In this document: positions 19,448-27,698 of the stretch, piece after piece
Layout of the letters: each line of letters begins with the position of its first letter
How positions within the stretch are numbered: the stretch's first letter is position 1
DNA from: Williamsia deligens
GTDB lineage: Bacteria; Actinomycetota; Actinomycetes; Mycobacteriales; Mycobacteriaceae
Direction of reading: 5' to 3'
NCBI RefSeq assembly: GCF_024171765.1
Contig: NZ_JAMTCI010000001.1
Span: 744,001-808,000, forward strand
DNA length: 64,000 bases
Translations under genes and position numbers: made by a program
The notes under the pieces: model-generated
The model's database searches: none
What the model was told of the DNA's origin: nothing
Seen by the model: the letters and a program-made list of their open reading frames with translations, nothing else

Positions 19448-20494
19448 TCAGAACTCCTGCTCGGCCAGTTCGTCGAGACGTGCGGTGGGGCCGCCGACCA
19501 GGCGGGCCAGATCCTTGACGACGGAGAAGTAGCGGTGCAGCGGGTAGGTGATGTCGACCCCGACACCCCCGTGCAGGTGGGTCATGGTGCGGACCGTGGC
19601 CGGCAGTTCCGCCGCCAACCACCACGTCGCCAGTGCGAGGTCACGGTCGGCGTCGAGCCCTTCCGACAGGCGCCACATCGCCGCGGTGACGGCGAGGTTC
19701 ATCGACCGCGCCACGACGTAGACGTCGGCGAGTTGCTGGCTGACCGCCTGGAACGTGCCGATCGGCCTGCCGAACTGTTCACGGTTGGTGACGTGGTCGG
19801 CCGTGATGCGGGTGGCCCCTGCGACCAGCCCGTCGGCGTAGGCCGCCAGCGCGACGCGGTACAGGTCGCGCACCGTGCGCGCATCGGCGGCGACACGGGT
19901 CGTGGCACGCAGCGCGACGCGGTCGAAGGCCACCGAGTACTCACCCCAACCGGACGACGTGGTGGTGCGGGTGAGGCGGACGCCGTCGGCGCCGGCGTCG
20001 ACGAGGACGGCACCGGCATCGGTGGTCACCAGGATCGCGGCGGCACCCTCGGCGTGGAGCACCCCGACCTTCGTCCCGGTCAGGACGTCGTCGGCCGAGG
20101 TCGTCTGCGGGCTCGCCGTGATGGCGGCGCCCGGTTCGGAGACGGCCACCGCGATGTGGCCGCCGACCGCGAGGATCTCGGCGATCCGGGCCGCCGCGTC
20201 GCCCTCGCCGGCGGCGATCCCCGCGACGATCGTCCCGATCGCCGGGGTGACGGCAGCGTGCTCGCCGAGTGCGCGCAGGAGCGGGGCGAGCCCCAGCACG
20301 CCGACACCGTCGCCGCCGTGGGCCTCGGGCAGGGGGAGACCGGCGACGCCCGCGGCCACCAGCGCGGACCAGAGCGACCCCTCGAAGCCCGGTGACGCGA
20401 CGAACCGGTCGTCCCAGACCGGTTGGTGGCGACGCAACACATCCGTGGCCACGTCCGCGACGGCGGTGGCCGTCGAGTCCAGCGTGAAGTCCAT
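19448..20494 (-). CDS. fadE28: FadE28 (ChsE1), acyl-CoA dehydrogenase subunit
   Basis: A 348-residue, shorter acyl-CoA dehydrogenase, the partner subunit of FadE29. Segments ITADHVTNREQFGRPIGTFQAVSQQLADVYV-type (read in two halves) and MTHLHGGVGVDITYPLHRYF place it in the FadE28 group with the C-terminal helical FAD-binding domain kept. It is the first gene of the igr-like operon. The ATG at 20494 (MDFTLDSTATAVADV) matches the MDF start of the family; a GTG four codons upstream has a closer AGGGA and is an alternative. A perfect KstR box lies 77 bp upstream. Confidence 0.9.
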   Translation of the reverse strand: MDFTLDSTATAVADVATDVLRRHQPVWDDRFVASPGFEGSLWSALVAAGVAGLPLPEAHGGDGVGVLGLAPLLRALGEHAAVTPAIGTIVAGIAAGEGDAAARIAEILAVGGHIAVAVSEPGAAITASPQTTSADDVLTGTKVGVLHAEGAAAILVTTDAGAVLVDAGADGVRLTRTTTSSGWGEYSVAFDRVALRATTRVAADARTVRDLYRVALAAYADGLVAGATRITADHVTNREQFGRPIGTFQAVSQQLADVYVVARSMNLAVTAAMWRLSEGLDADRDLALATWWLAAELPATVRTMTHLHGGVGVDITYPLHRYFSVVKDLARLVGGPTARLDELAEQEF

Positions 20495-20571
20495 GTCCGC
20501 GCGCACTCCGTTCCCTGCTGAGCGGCACCGGTGTCGCGGCCCTGCTCGGACCGGCGCTCCGACCGCAAATC

Positions 20572-20585
20572 TAGAACCTGTTCTA
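20572..20585. promoter_or_regulatory. KstR operator of the igr-like operon
   Basis: TAGAACCTGTTCTA is a perfect KstR palindrome. It sits 77 bp upstream of fadE28 and, on the other side, beyond the terminator of the ketosynthase gene, so it serves fadE28 leftwards. Confidence 0.9.
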
Positions 20586-20657
20586 GTTATAGCAGCGATG
20601 GGATGTCAAACACAGCACGGACAGCCGGGGAGACGTCGATGTCCCCCCGGCCGCCCG

Positions 20658-20684
20658 CCCCGAGCGTCCCCGGCACGCTCGGGG
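20658..20684 (-). terminator. Hairpin terminator of the ketosynthase gene
   Basis: A perfect 10-bp stem (CCCCGAGCGT with ACGCTCGGGG, loop 7) lies 30 bp downstream of the ketosynthase stop on the minus strand. There is no strong T-tract. It separates that gene from the KstR box and igr-like operon. Confidence 0.65.
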
Positions 20685-20713
20685 TCCGTCCGGACGGTGC
20701 CCGGACCGACCCG

Positions 20714-21880
20714 TCACGCAGTGGGACCGAACACCATCGCGGCGGTGTATCCCCCCATCCCCAGCGAGGTCTTGAGGGTGAGACCCGGTTCCGCCGGCGT
20801 CGCACCGTCGAGCAGCGTGTCGACGGTCGGCGTGGACACCTGCGGCGACGCCGGGATCCGGCCGTTCTCGAACGACAGCAGCGACGACGCCACCTCGACC
20901 GCGCCGGCCGCGGCCTGGCAGTGACCCACCAGAGGCTTCACCGAGAACACCGACGCCCCGGGCACGACCTCGCGCGCCAGGACACCCTCGGCGGCGTCGC
21001 ACTGCGCGGTGCCCGGTCCGTGGGCGTTCAGGTACCGGATGTCGCCGGCGTCGACGCCGGACATCGTGAGGGCCTCGTCGACGCACCGACGGACCTCGGT
21101 CAGTGACGGATCGATGGACGTCGGGTGATATCCGTCGTGGGTCAGCGATCCGCCGAGCACGTCGGCGTACCCGGGTGCGTCCGCGCGATTTGTCATCGTG
21201 AACGCGATCGCGGCCTCACCGAAGCTGAAGCCCCGGCTGCCCTCCTGGAACGGACGGCACGCCGACAGCGGTTCGTCGTCGGTGATGGCGACCCCGAGCT
21301 TCGTGAACATGTGCACGATCTCCGGCGTGGCCGAGAGGTCGGTGGCCACGACGATCACGTCGTCGACCATGTCCGCCGCGAGCCACGTCCGCGCGGTGAT
21401 GATCGCGGCCACGCCGGAGGCGCACATCGACGACACGCTCACCACCGGGCCGTGGAAGCCGTACTCGGCCATCAGCAACGACGGCGCCGTCGACGGGGTG
21501 ACCGCGACGTACTGCCGGCCGGAGAACGATCCCGCCGGCGCAGCGAGCATGGGGTGCATGGCCGTATCGCCCATGACCGCGGCGTGGACGACGCCGACAC
21601 GACGGCCTGGTGTCCACCCCCGCTCGAGCGCGTCGTCGATGGCCTCCCGCGCGGCGAACCGCAGGGCCCGCATGTAGCGGGTGGGTCCGTCGCCGGGATC
21701 CCCGCCCTCGGGGACCATCGAGACCCAGCCCGGTTCGGTGGCGTCGGGCCCGAAACCGTCGCGCATCGACGCCGACGGCTTGCCCGAGACGAGGCCGTCC
21801 CACAGCGCACGCCGTCCCCAGCCGTACCCCGTCACAGCACCCATGCCGGAAATGCGGGCCAGAGTTGGTGAATTTCCCAT
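20714..21880 (-). CDS. Free-standing beta-ketoacyl synthase (KAS I/II type)
   Basis: A 388-residue ketosynthase with the complete Cys-His-His set: Cys153 in SVSSMCASGVAA, His287 in YLNAHGPGTAQCD and Lys315/His320 in SVKPLVGHCQAAAGA. It is shorter than FabF by about 25 residues. No ACP, acyltransferase or ketoreductase gene is nearby, which is unusual for a KAS. The start at 21880 is chosen over the adjacent ATG because GGAG is six bases before it. It lies between the igr-like operon and the c-di-GMP gene, with its own terminator and a palindrome in its promoter. The product is unknown; it might make a lipid or aryl polyene-like group, but nothing here shows that. Confidence 0.85.
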   Translation of the reverse strand: MGNSPTLARISGMGAVTGYGWGRRALWDGLVSGKPSASMRDGFGPDATEPGWVSMVPEGGDPGDGPTRYMRALRFAAREAIDDALERGWTPGRRVGVVHAAVMGDTAMHPMLAAPAGSFSGRQYVAVTPSTAPSLLMAEYGFHGPVVSVSSMCASGVAAIITARTWLAADMVDDVIVVATDLSATPEIVHMFTKLGVAITDDEPLSACRPFQEGSRGFSFGEAAIAFTMTNRADAPGYADVLGGSLTHDGYHPTSIDPSLTEVRRCVDEALTMSGVDAGDIRYLNAHGPGTAQCDAAEGVLAREVVPGASVFSVKPLVGHCQAAAGAVEVASSLLSFENGRIPASPQVSTPTVDTLLDGATPAEPGLTLKTSLGMGGYTAAMVFGPTA

Positions 21881-21904
21881 CATGAACTCCTTGTCGAATT
21901 CGAC

Positions 21905-21922
21905 GACAAGCGATCGCTTATC
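21905..21922. promoter_or_regulatory. Palindrome AAGCGATCGCTT upstream of the ketosynthase gene
   Basis: A perfect 12-bp palindrome at 21908-21919 extends to 18 bp with one mismatched pair. It is 25-42 bp upstream of the ketosynthase start, consistent with an operator. It does not fit the KstR consensus, nor KstR2 (CAAGnnCTTG). Confidence 0.5.
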
Positions 21923-22121
21923 GTGTATCGCCCCAGGTCAGGGGGCATCTACCACGATGTCCTACGAATGCCGTACAGCGCGAGTGCAGGAGAAGTCACA
22001 GACCCCGGGAAAAAGCTTTCGCACTAGCAGTCACCTGCGATATCGCTGTGCGGGACAATGGCGGTGGCGTCGTGGTCGAACCGGTGCCCGTGAACGGGCG
22101 AGTCGAGGGGTCGGAGAGGTC

Positions 22122-24623
22122 GTGGATGACGGTGACGATCAGGAGATCGACGATCAGGACATCGTCGCGCCGGCGGCCGCGCCGATGACGTCACCCGCCG
22201 CCTCCTCGTCGGTCGCCGAGCGCTATCGCCTGCTGCTCGAGCTCAGTCCGGACTCCATCGCGGTCCACCAGCACGGCGAGATCGTCTACGTGAACTCCGC
22301 GGCCGTGCGGTTCGCCCGCGTCGACGATCCGGCCGCGCTCATCGGCCGGCCCATCTCCGACTTCGTCCACCCGGACTCGCTGCCGCGCATGCTCGAACGC
22401 ATCACCGCCATGGGTGCCGAGGCCGGGGCGTCGACGATCCCCGAGGAGATGTTGATGACCAACTCGACCGGGGAGACCCGGACGATGGAGGTCACCTCGG
22501 TCCGCACCGTCTGGAGCGGCGAGCCCGCCTATCAGGTGATCATGCGCGACGTCGCGGCCCAGAAGGCCGCCGAGATCGCGCTGCGCCACCAGGCGGCGCT
22601 CGTCGACCACGTCAGCGACGCGGTGATCTCGGTGGACGCGCAGCTCGCCGTCCGCTCGTGGAACCAGGGGGCGCGCAGGCTCTACGGGATCGCGCCGATC
22701 GGTGCCGTGGGACTCCCGCTGGCGACCCTCGTCGGCGCGGACATCGATCCCCAGCGCATCCTCGCCACGGGTGGGTCCGTCGACGCCCTGCACCACCGCG
22801 GCGACACGGGGCGACCGATCATGGTGCACCTGTCGGTGACCGCGCTGGGCGACGGCTACCTCGTGGTCGGCGCGGCCACGCGCCGCCCGCTCATCGAGCG
22901 CCTGGGCACCATCCTCACCTCGCTGCACCAGGCCGTCGTCGTGGTCGACGAGGACGGGCGCGTGGCGCTCGCGAACCCGGCCGCGCTGGCGGCGTTGCAG
23001 GTGACCGCCCCACAGGTGCCCGGCCTGCCGTTCGACGACATCGGGCTGGACTTCCCCGACGACGCCACCTCACCCGTCGCGGCCTGCCTGCGCACCGGTC
23101 GGCCCGTCGTCGACAGGCTCGCGACGATCGAGACCCCGGACGGGCGGCGGTGGTTGTCGTGCAGCGTGCGCGCGATCGACGACGACGTCGACGTGACCGC
23201 CGCGCTCGTGTCCATGGTGGACATCACCGATCACCACGAACGCACCTCACAGCTCGCCTGGGAGGCCAACCACGACTACCTGACGGGTCTCCTGAACCGC
23301 GGAGGTGTGCTGCGGCGCCTCGCCACCCACCTCGAGGCGCTCACCGACGCCGACGACCGGATCGCGGTCTACTACCTCGATCTCGACAACTTCAAGCTCG
23401 TCAACGACTCCCTCGGTCACTCCGTCGGCGACGAGGTGCTCCAGGAGATCGCCCGGCGGCTCGACGGCGTCACGCCACCCGGCAGTGCGATCGGACGGAT
23501 CGGTGGGGACGAGTTCGTCATCGTGACCCCACTGTCCGCGGACTACGCCGACAGCATCGAGCGGCAGAGCCTGCAGGTCCACGCCGCGGTCAACGGTCCC
23601 ATCGCGCTGGGGTCCCGCAGCGAGCGCCTGACCATCAGCATCGGTGTCGTCGTGGCCGGCGTCGGTGACACCCGCACGCCGACAGATCTGCTGCGTGACG
23701 CCGACATCGCTCTCTACCAGGCGAAGCTCGAGGCCAGTTCGCAGACGCCCTACGTCCGGTTCCGCGTGGCCCACCGCCAGGACCTGCAGCGCCGACAACG
23801 GATCGAACAGGACCTCCGTGCGGCCATGCACGCCGACGCCGAGGGCCTGCACCTCGAGTACCAACCGGTCGTCACGACCGGCGACCACCGTGTGGTCGCC
23901 GTCGAGGCGCTGTTGCGCTGGGACCACCCGGAGTTGGGCCGCATCTCCCCCGCGGAGTTCATCCCGATCGCCGAGATGACCGATCTCATCGACCTCGTCG
24001 GTGAGTTCGTCGTGCGCACCGCCACACGCGAGTTCACGCAACGCCCCTGGACCACCGATCTGACGTTGTGCGTCAACGTGTCCCGACGCGAACTGTCCGA
24101 CCGCGCACTGCTCTCCCGCCTGAACCGCGCCCTGATCGAGACCGGACTCGCCCCCGAGCGGTTGTGCGTCGAGATCACCGAGAGCGCGCTGGCCGCCATC
24201 GACTCCCGCGCCCCGGCGACGGTGGCCGCGGTGCGCGAGCTGGGCATCCAGGTCGCGATCGACGACTTCGGCACCGGCGCATCGTCGTTGAACCAGCTCT
24301 ACCGGATGCCGATCAGCATCCTGAAGACGGCCAAGCCGTTCGTCGACGCCCTCGACGAGAGCGTCGAGGCGCGCGCAATCCTCTCCAGCATCGTCGCCAT
24401 GGCCCACACGACCGGGATGCGGGTCGTCGCCGAGGGTGTCGAGACCTCCAGCCAGGCAGCGAAGGTCGCGGGCGTCGGCTGCGACTTCGCGCAGGGGTAC
24501 TACTACGCGACACCGCGTCTGCTGGCCGACATCGAGCCCCTGGTGCGCGCGGGCACCACCGCGACCACCCGGGTCGGCACGGAGGGGCAACCCTCCCCCG
24601 ACTTCCGCGACGACGCCCGCTGA
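22122..24623 (+). CDS. PAS-GGDEF-EAL cyclic-di-GMP turnover protein
   Basis: An 833-residue protein with PAS-like sensory domains at about residues 33-145, 152-255 and 265-375, a diguanylate cyclase domain and a phosphodiesterase domain. The GGDEF motif is intact at 461-465 (RIGGDEFVIV) after YYLDLDNFKLVNDSLGH. The EAL motif is intact at 595-597 (VAVEALLRWDHPE), with NVSRREL, VEITESAL, DDFGTGASSLNQL and EGVET also kept, so both activities are possible. No transmembrane segment is seen, so it is cytosolic. GTG 22122 is chosen because GGAG lies five bases before it; ATG 22185 is an alternative. It is divergent from the ketosynthase gene. What the PAS domains sense is unknown. Confidence 0.9.
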   Translation: MDDGDDQEIDDQDIVAPAAAPMTSPAASSSVAERYRLLLELSPDSIAVHQHGEIVYVNSAAVRFARVDDPAALIGRPISDFVHPDSLPRMLERITAMGAEAGASTIPEEMLMTNSTGETRTMEVTSVRTVWSGEPAYQVIMRDVAAQKAAEIALRHQAALVDHVSDAVISVDAQLAVRSWNQGARRLYGIAPIGAVGLPLATLVGADIDPQRILATGGSVDALHHRGDTGRPIMVHLSVTALGDGYLVVGAATRRPLIERLGTILTSLHQAVVVVDEDGRVALANPAALAALQVTAPQVPGLPFDDIGLDFPDDATSPVAACLRTGRPVVDRLATIETPDGRRWLSCSVRAIDDDVDVTAALVSMVDITDHHERTSQLAWEANHDYLTGLLNRGGVLRRLATHLEALTDADDRIAVYYLDLDNFKLVNDSLGHSVGDEVLQEIARRLDGVTPPGSAIGRIGGDEFVIVTPLSADYADSIERQSLQVHAAVNGPIALGSRSERLTISIGVVVAGVGDTRTPTDLLRDADIALYQAKLEASSQTPYVRFRVAHRQDLQRRQRIEQDLRAAMHADAEGLHLEYQPVVTTGDHRVVAVEALLRWDHPELGRISPAEFIPIAEMTDLIDLVGEFVVRTATREFTQRPWTTDLTLCVNVSRRELSDRALLSRLNRALIETGLAPERLCVEITESALAAIDSRAPATVAAVRELGIQVAIDDFGTGASSLNQLYRMPISILKTAKPFVDALDESVEARAILSSIVAMAHTTGMRVVAEGVETSSQAAKVAGVGCDFAQGYYYATPRLLADIEPLVRAGTTATTRVGTEGQPSPDFRDDAR

Positions 24624-24637
24624 CCCGACCGGGTCAG
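24620..24637. terminator. Small hairpin between converging genes
   Basis: CTGACCC-GACC-GGGTCAG forms a 7-bp stem covering the stop codon of the GGDEF-EAL gene, 8 bp from the stop of the converging fadE34. It could act for both directions, but it has no T-tract. Confidence 0.4.
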
Positions 24638-24644
24638 TGCGGGG

Positions 24645-26849
24645 TCACCGCGGCAGGCCCAGGATCCGTTCCGCCGCGGCGGTCGCCAACACCTGCGACG
24701 TGCCGCCGGCGATGGTGAGACACCGGTTGCGCAGGTAGAGATCTGCCGCGTCGGACATCGCGAGACCGTCGGGACCGAGCACCGACAGCGCGAACTCCGG
24801 TACGTCCTGACGGTGACGCGCGCCGATCAGCTTGCGCACACTCGAGATCGCCCCGGGGTCGGTGCCGGCGAGCTGCTGGACCACCGACCGCGCGTCGAGC
24901 ACCCGACCGATCTGGGCGTGGACGCACAACCGCCCCAACCGGTCTCGTGCGACCGGGTCGAGCCCAGCCGGTGCGTGGGCGAGCTGGTCCAGGAGGGATT
25001 CCATCTCCTTGCCCAGTCCCCCACCGCCCATCGCCACCCGCTCGTTGGCCAGCGTGGTCCGCGCGAGGCGCCACCCGCCGCCGGTCTCGCCGACGAGACA
25101 GTCGTCGCCGACGAACACGTCGTCGAGGAACACCTCGTTGAACAGGGCGTTGCCGGTGATCTCGCGCAGCGGGCGCACGTCGATGCCGGGACTGCGCATG
25201 TCGACGAGGAAGTAGCTGATGCCCTTGTGTTTCGGGGCGTCCGGATCGGTCCGGGCGAGGCAGATCGCCCAGTCGGCGTTGTGCGCCTCGGAGGTCCAGA
25301 TCTTCTGGCCGGTGAGCAGCCACCCGCCGTCGGTGCGCACCGCCTTCGTGCGCAGGGCGGCGAGATCCGACCCGGCCTCGGGCTCGCTGAAGAGCTGACA
25401 CCACGTGATGTCGCCGGCGAGGGTCGGTGCGACGAACCGGTCACGCTGCTCGTCGGTCCCGTGTTCAAGAATGGTCGGGATGGCCCAGCCCGCGATGACG
25501 ATGTCGGGGCGGGCCACCCCGGCCCTGTCGAGTTCGTCGTCGACGAGCAGCTGCAACGCCGGACCCGCACCGAGCCCGTACGGACGCGGCCAGTGCGGCA
25601 TCAGGTAGCCGGAGTCGGCCAGGGCCCGGCGGACGTCGTCGGAGGCGGCGATGCGCTCGCTGGTGGCGCGGACCTCGTCGCGCAGGTGTTCGGAGTCGGA
25701 CAGGTCGACCTCGACGCGTCGTCGCGTACCGGAGAGCACCGCCCCCGCGACCGCGTCGTGCCAGGGCGTCGTCCCGCCCAGCTGCTGTCGCAGCGAGAGT
25801 GCCGCCCGCAGATAGAGGTGTGCCGCGTGGTCGAACGTGAAACCGATCCCGCCGAGCACCTGGATGCAGTCGGCCGCGGTCGCGGCGGGGAGGTCGGCGG
25901 TGGCCGCGGCCGCCACCGCGGTGGCCAGTCCGAGTTGGGCCGTGGAGTCAGAAGAGAGGGCGTCAGAAGAGAGGGCGTCGGACACGGCGTGCGCGGCGTC
26001 CCAGGCCGCCGCGGTCATCTGCTCACTGCGGCAGAGCATCTCGGCGCAGAGGTGCTTGACCGCCTGGAACGAGCCGATCGGCTTCCCGAACTGCTCACGG
26101 AACTTCGCGTGCTCGGTCGCGGTGTCGAGCGCCCAGCGGGTCAGACCGGAGGCATACGCCGCGTACCCCGCCACCACCGCGGCACGGACGAGCTCGTCGG
26201 GGGCTGCGAGAACCGCCGAGTCGGGGACACCCACGCCCCGCAACGAGACCACGGCGACGGTGGCGGTGCCGTCGACCGCCGACATCACCTTGCTCGCGAC
26301 GCCCGGGCCGTCGGCGTCCACGACGACCCACCGGGTCGCCGAGTCGACGACGACCGCCAGCATCAGCAGACCGCCGGGATGCAGGCCGACCGCGGTGAGG
26401 TGATCGGCGTCGAGGACGAGCGCACCGTCGACCCGACGGCCGGAGACCGTCTCGGTCGACGATGCGGACAGCGCCGACGGCACGATCCCCACGGGCCGCT
26501 CTCCCGCCATGACCGACTCCGCCAGGTCGGCGACATCCGGGCCGGCGACGTCCGGGCCGCCCGACGCGAGGAAGTGCGCCGCGACGGCGGTGGGCACCAC
26601 CGGACCGGGCACGAGATCGTGTCCGCACTGCTCGACCATCACGGCCAGGTCGACGAACGGTGCGCCGAGCCCGCCGGACTCCTCCGGCGCGGTCACGGCG
26701 AAGAGGCCGAGCTCGGCGGCACCGGGCAGCAGGGCGGGCTCGGCGCCGTCCAGCGCACCGCGTACGGCGGACACCGCGTCGCCGCGTGCGGCCCATCGAT
26801 GGACGGCGTCGGTGAAGGACGCGTGGTCGGCCGAATCGGCGATCGACAT
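24645..26849 (-). CDS. fadE34: FadE34 (ChsE3), fused double acyl-CoA dehydrogenase
   Basis: A 734-residue protein with two acyl-CoA dehydrogenase halves in one chain (about residues 1-360 and 375-734), equal to a fused alpha-beta pair. FadE34 desaturates the five-carbon side chain of 3-oxo-chol-4-en-24-oyl-CoA. The second half holds the usual CQLFSEPEAGSDLAALRTKA and LLTGQKIWTSEAHNADW. The linker at about residues 294-303 has an exact repeat ALSSDALSSD. It is divergent from kstR with a perfect KstR box 37 bp upstream, as in M. tuberculosis. ATG 26849 has GGGAG nine bases before it; an ATG seven codons earlier lacks one. Confidence 0.93.
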   Translation of the reverse strand: MSIADSADHASFTDAVHRWAARGDAVSAVRGALDGAEPALLPGAAELGLFAVTAPEESGGLGAPFVDLAVMVEQCGHDLVPGPVVPTAVAAHFLASGGPDVAGPDVADLAESVMAGERPVGIVPSALSASSTETVSGRRVDGALVLDADHLTAVGLHPGGLLMLAVVVDSATRWVVVDADGPGVASKVMSAVDGTATVAVVSLRGVGVPDSAVLAAPDELVRAAVVAGYAAYASGLTRWALDTATEHAKFREQFGKPIGSFQAVKHLCAEMLCRSEQMTAAAWDAAHAVSDALSSDALSSDSTAQLGLATAVAAAATADLPAATAADCIQVLGGIGFTFDHAAHLYLRAALSLRQQLGGTTPWHDAVAGAVLSGTRRRVEVDLSDSEHLRDEVRATSERIAASDDVRRALADSGYLMPHWPRPYGLGAGPALQLLVDDELDRAGVARPDIVIAGWAIPTILEHGTDEQRDRFVAPTLAGDITWCQLFSEPEAGSDLAALRTKAVRTDGGWLLTGQKIWTSEAHNADWAICLARTDPDAPKHKGISYFLVDMRSPGIDVRPLREITGNALFNEVFLDDVFVGDDCLVGETGGGWRLARTTLANERVAMGGGGLGKEMESLLDQLAHAPAGLDPVARDRLGRLCVHAQIGRVLDARSVVQQLAGTDPGAISSVRKLIGARHRQDVPEFALSVLGPDGLAMSDAADLYLRNRCLTIAGGTSQVLATAAAERILGLPR
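25948..25977. repeat. 15-bp tandem duplication in fadE34
   Basis: TCAGAAGAGAGGGCG occurs twice back to back, in frame, adding five residues (ALSSD) between the two halves of FadE34. It is purine-rich and lower in GC than its surroundings, as expected of replication slippage. Confidence 0.8.
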
Positions 26850-26885
26850 CGGCGGATACTCCCTCGTCATACGTGTCGCGCGAAC

Positions 26886-26899
26886 TAGAACGTGTTCTA
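26886..26899. promoter_or_regulatory. KstR operator between fadE34 and kstR
   Basis: TAGAACGTGTTCTA is a perfect KstR box, 37 bp upstream of fadE34 and 152 bp upstream of kstR. It should control fadE34 and may give autoregulation of kstR. Confidence 0.9.
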
Positions 26900-27050
26900 A
26901 TCATGCCATGCCGCATCACGCCGCGAATCGCCGTTCCCCGGCCCGGGGGAATATCGTGGTCGTAACGGATGAAGGGTCGCCGACGGGATCGGGGTGCAGT
27001 CGACGTCGGTCGACCGTCACTCCCGCGGCGCGTGACGTGAGGAACTGACC

Positions 27051-27698
27051 ATGGCCACCCCGGCGACGAACGGCGGCACGACGACAGTCGCCACGGCGGC
27101 GACCGACGCCGACCTCGGCTCCACCGCCCAGCGCGAACGCCGTCGTCGCATCCTCGACGCCACGCTCGCGCTGGCCAGCAAGGGTGGCTACGACGCGGTG
27201 CAGATGCGCGCCGTGGCCGACAGGGCCGACGTCGCGGTCGGGACGCTCTACCGCTACTTCCCGTCCAAGGTGCATCTCCTCGTCACCGCGCTCTCCCGCG
27301 AACTCGCCCGCGTCGAGGGACGCGCCGACCGCTCGAAGCTGCAGGGCGACAACGCCGTCGAGCGACTCCGGCACGTGCTGGACCTCATCACCCTGGCCAT
27401 GCAGCGCGATCCCCTCCTGACGGAGGCCATGACGAGGGCGTTCATGTTCGCCGACGCGTCCGCCGCCACCGAGGTCGACGCCGTCGCCGGCATCATCGAC
27501 CGTCTGCTCGCCGGCGCCATGGCCGAGGACGAGCCGACCGACGAGGACCTCAAGATCGCGCGCGTCATCTCCGACGTCTGGATGTCCAACCTCGTGCAGT
27601 GGCTCACCCGTCGCGTCACCGCCACCGACGTCACCAACCGCCTCGAACTCACCGTGGAACTGCTGCTCGCCGGCCGCGACTCGCGAGAGGCGGGGTGA
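27051..27698 (+). CDS. kstR: KstR, TetR-family repressor of cholesterol catabolism
   Basis: A 215-residue TetR repressor. The DNA-binding region RRRRILDATLALASKGGYDA, then VQMRAVADRADVAVGTLYRY and FPSKVHLL, is essentially that of mycobacterial KstR, and the helical domain continues with AMQRDPLLTEAMTRAFMFADASAATEVD. KstR binds TnnAACnnGTTnnA boxes and is released by 3-oxo-cholestenoyl-CoA type ligands. Five such boxes occur in this window. It is divergent from fadE34 as in other actinobacteria, and overlaps the downstream dehydrogenase gene by GTGA. The N-terminal 25 residues are variable and probably disordered. Confidence 0.96.
   Translation: MATPATNGGTTTVATAATDADLGSTAQRERRRRILDATLALASKGGYDAVQMRAVADRADVAVGTLYRYFPSKVHLLVTALSRELARVEGRADRSKLQGDNAVERLRHVLDLITLAMQRDPLLTEAMTRAFMFADASAATEVDAVAGIIDRLLAGAMAEDEPTDEDLKIARVISDVWMSNLVQWLTRRVTATDVTNRLELTVELLLAGRDSREAG

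Noticed and set aside
21905-21922. KstR2 operator before the ketosynthase gene
   Set aside because: KstR2 sites need CAAGnnCTTG; here the core is AAGCGATCGCTT, with different spacing.
24813-26888. A 691-codon plus-strand frame opposite fadE34
   Set aside because: It is a shadow of the fadE34 codons, with arginine and glycine-rich random sequence.
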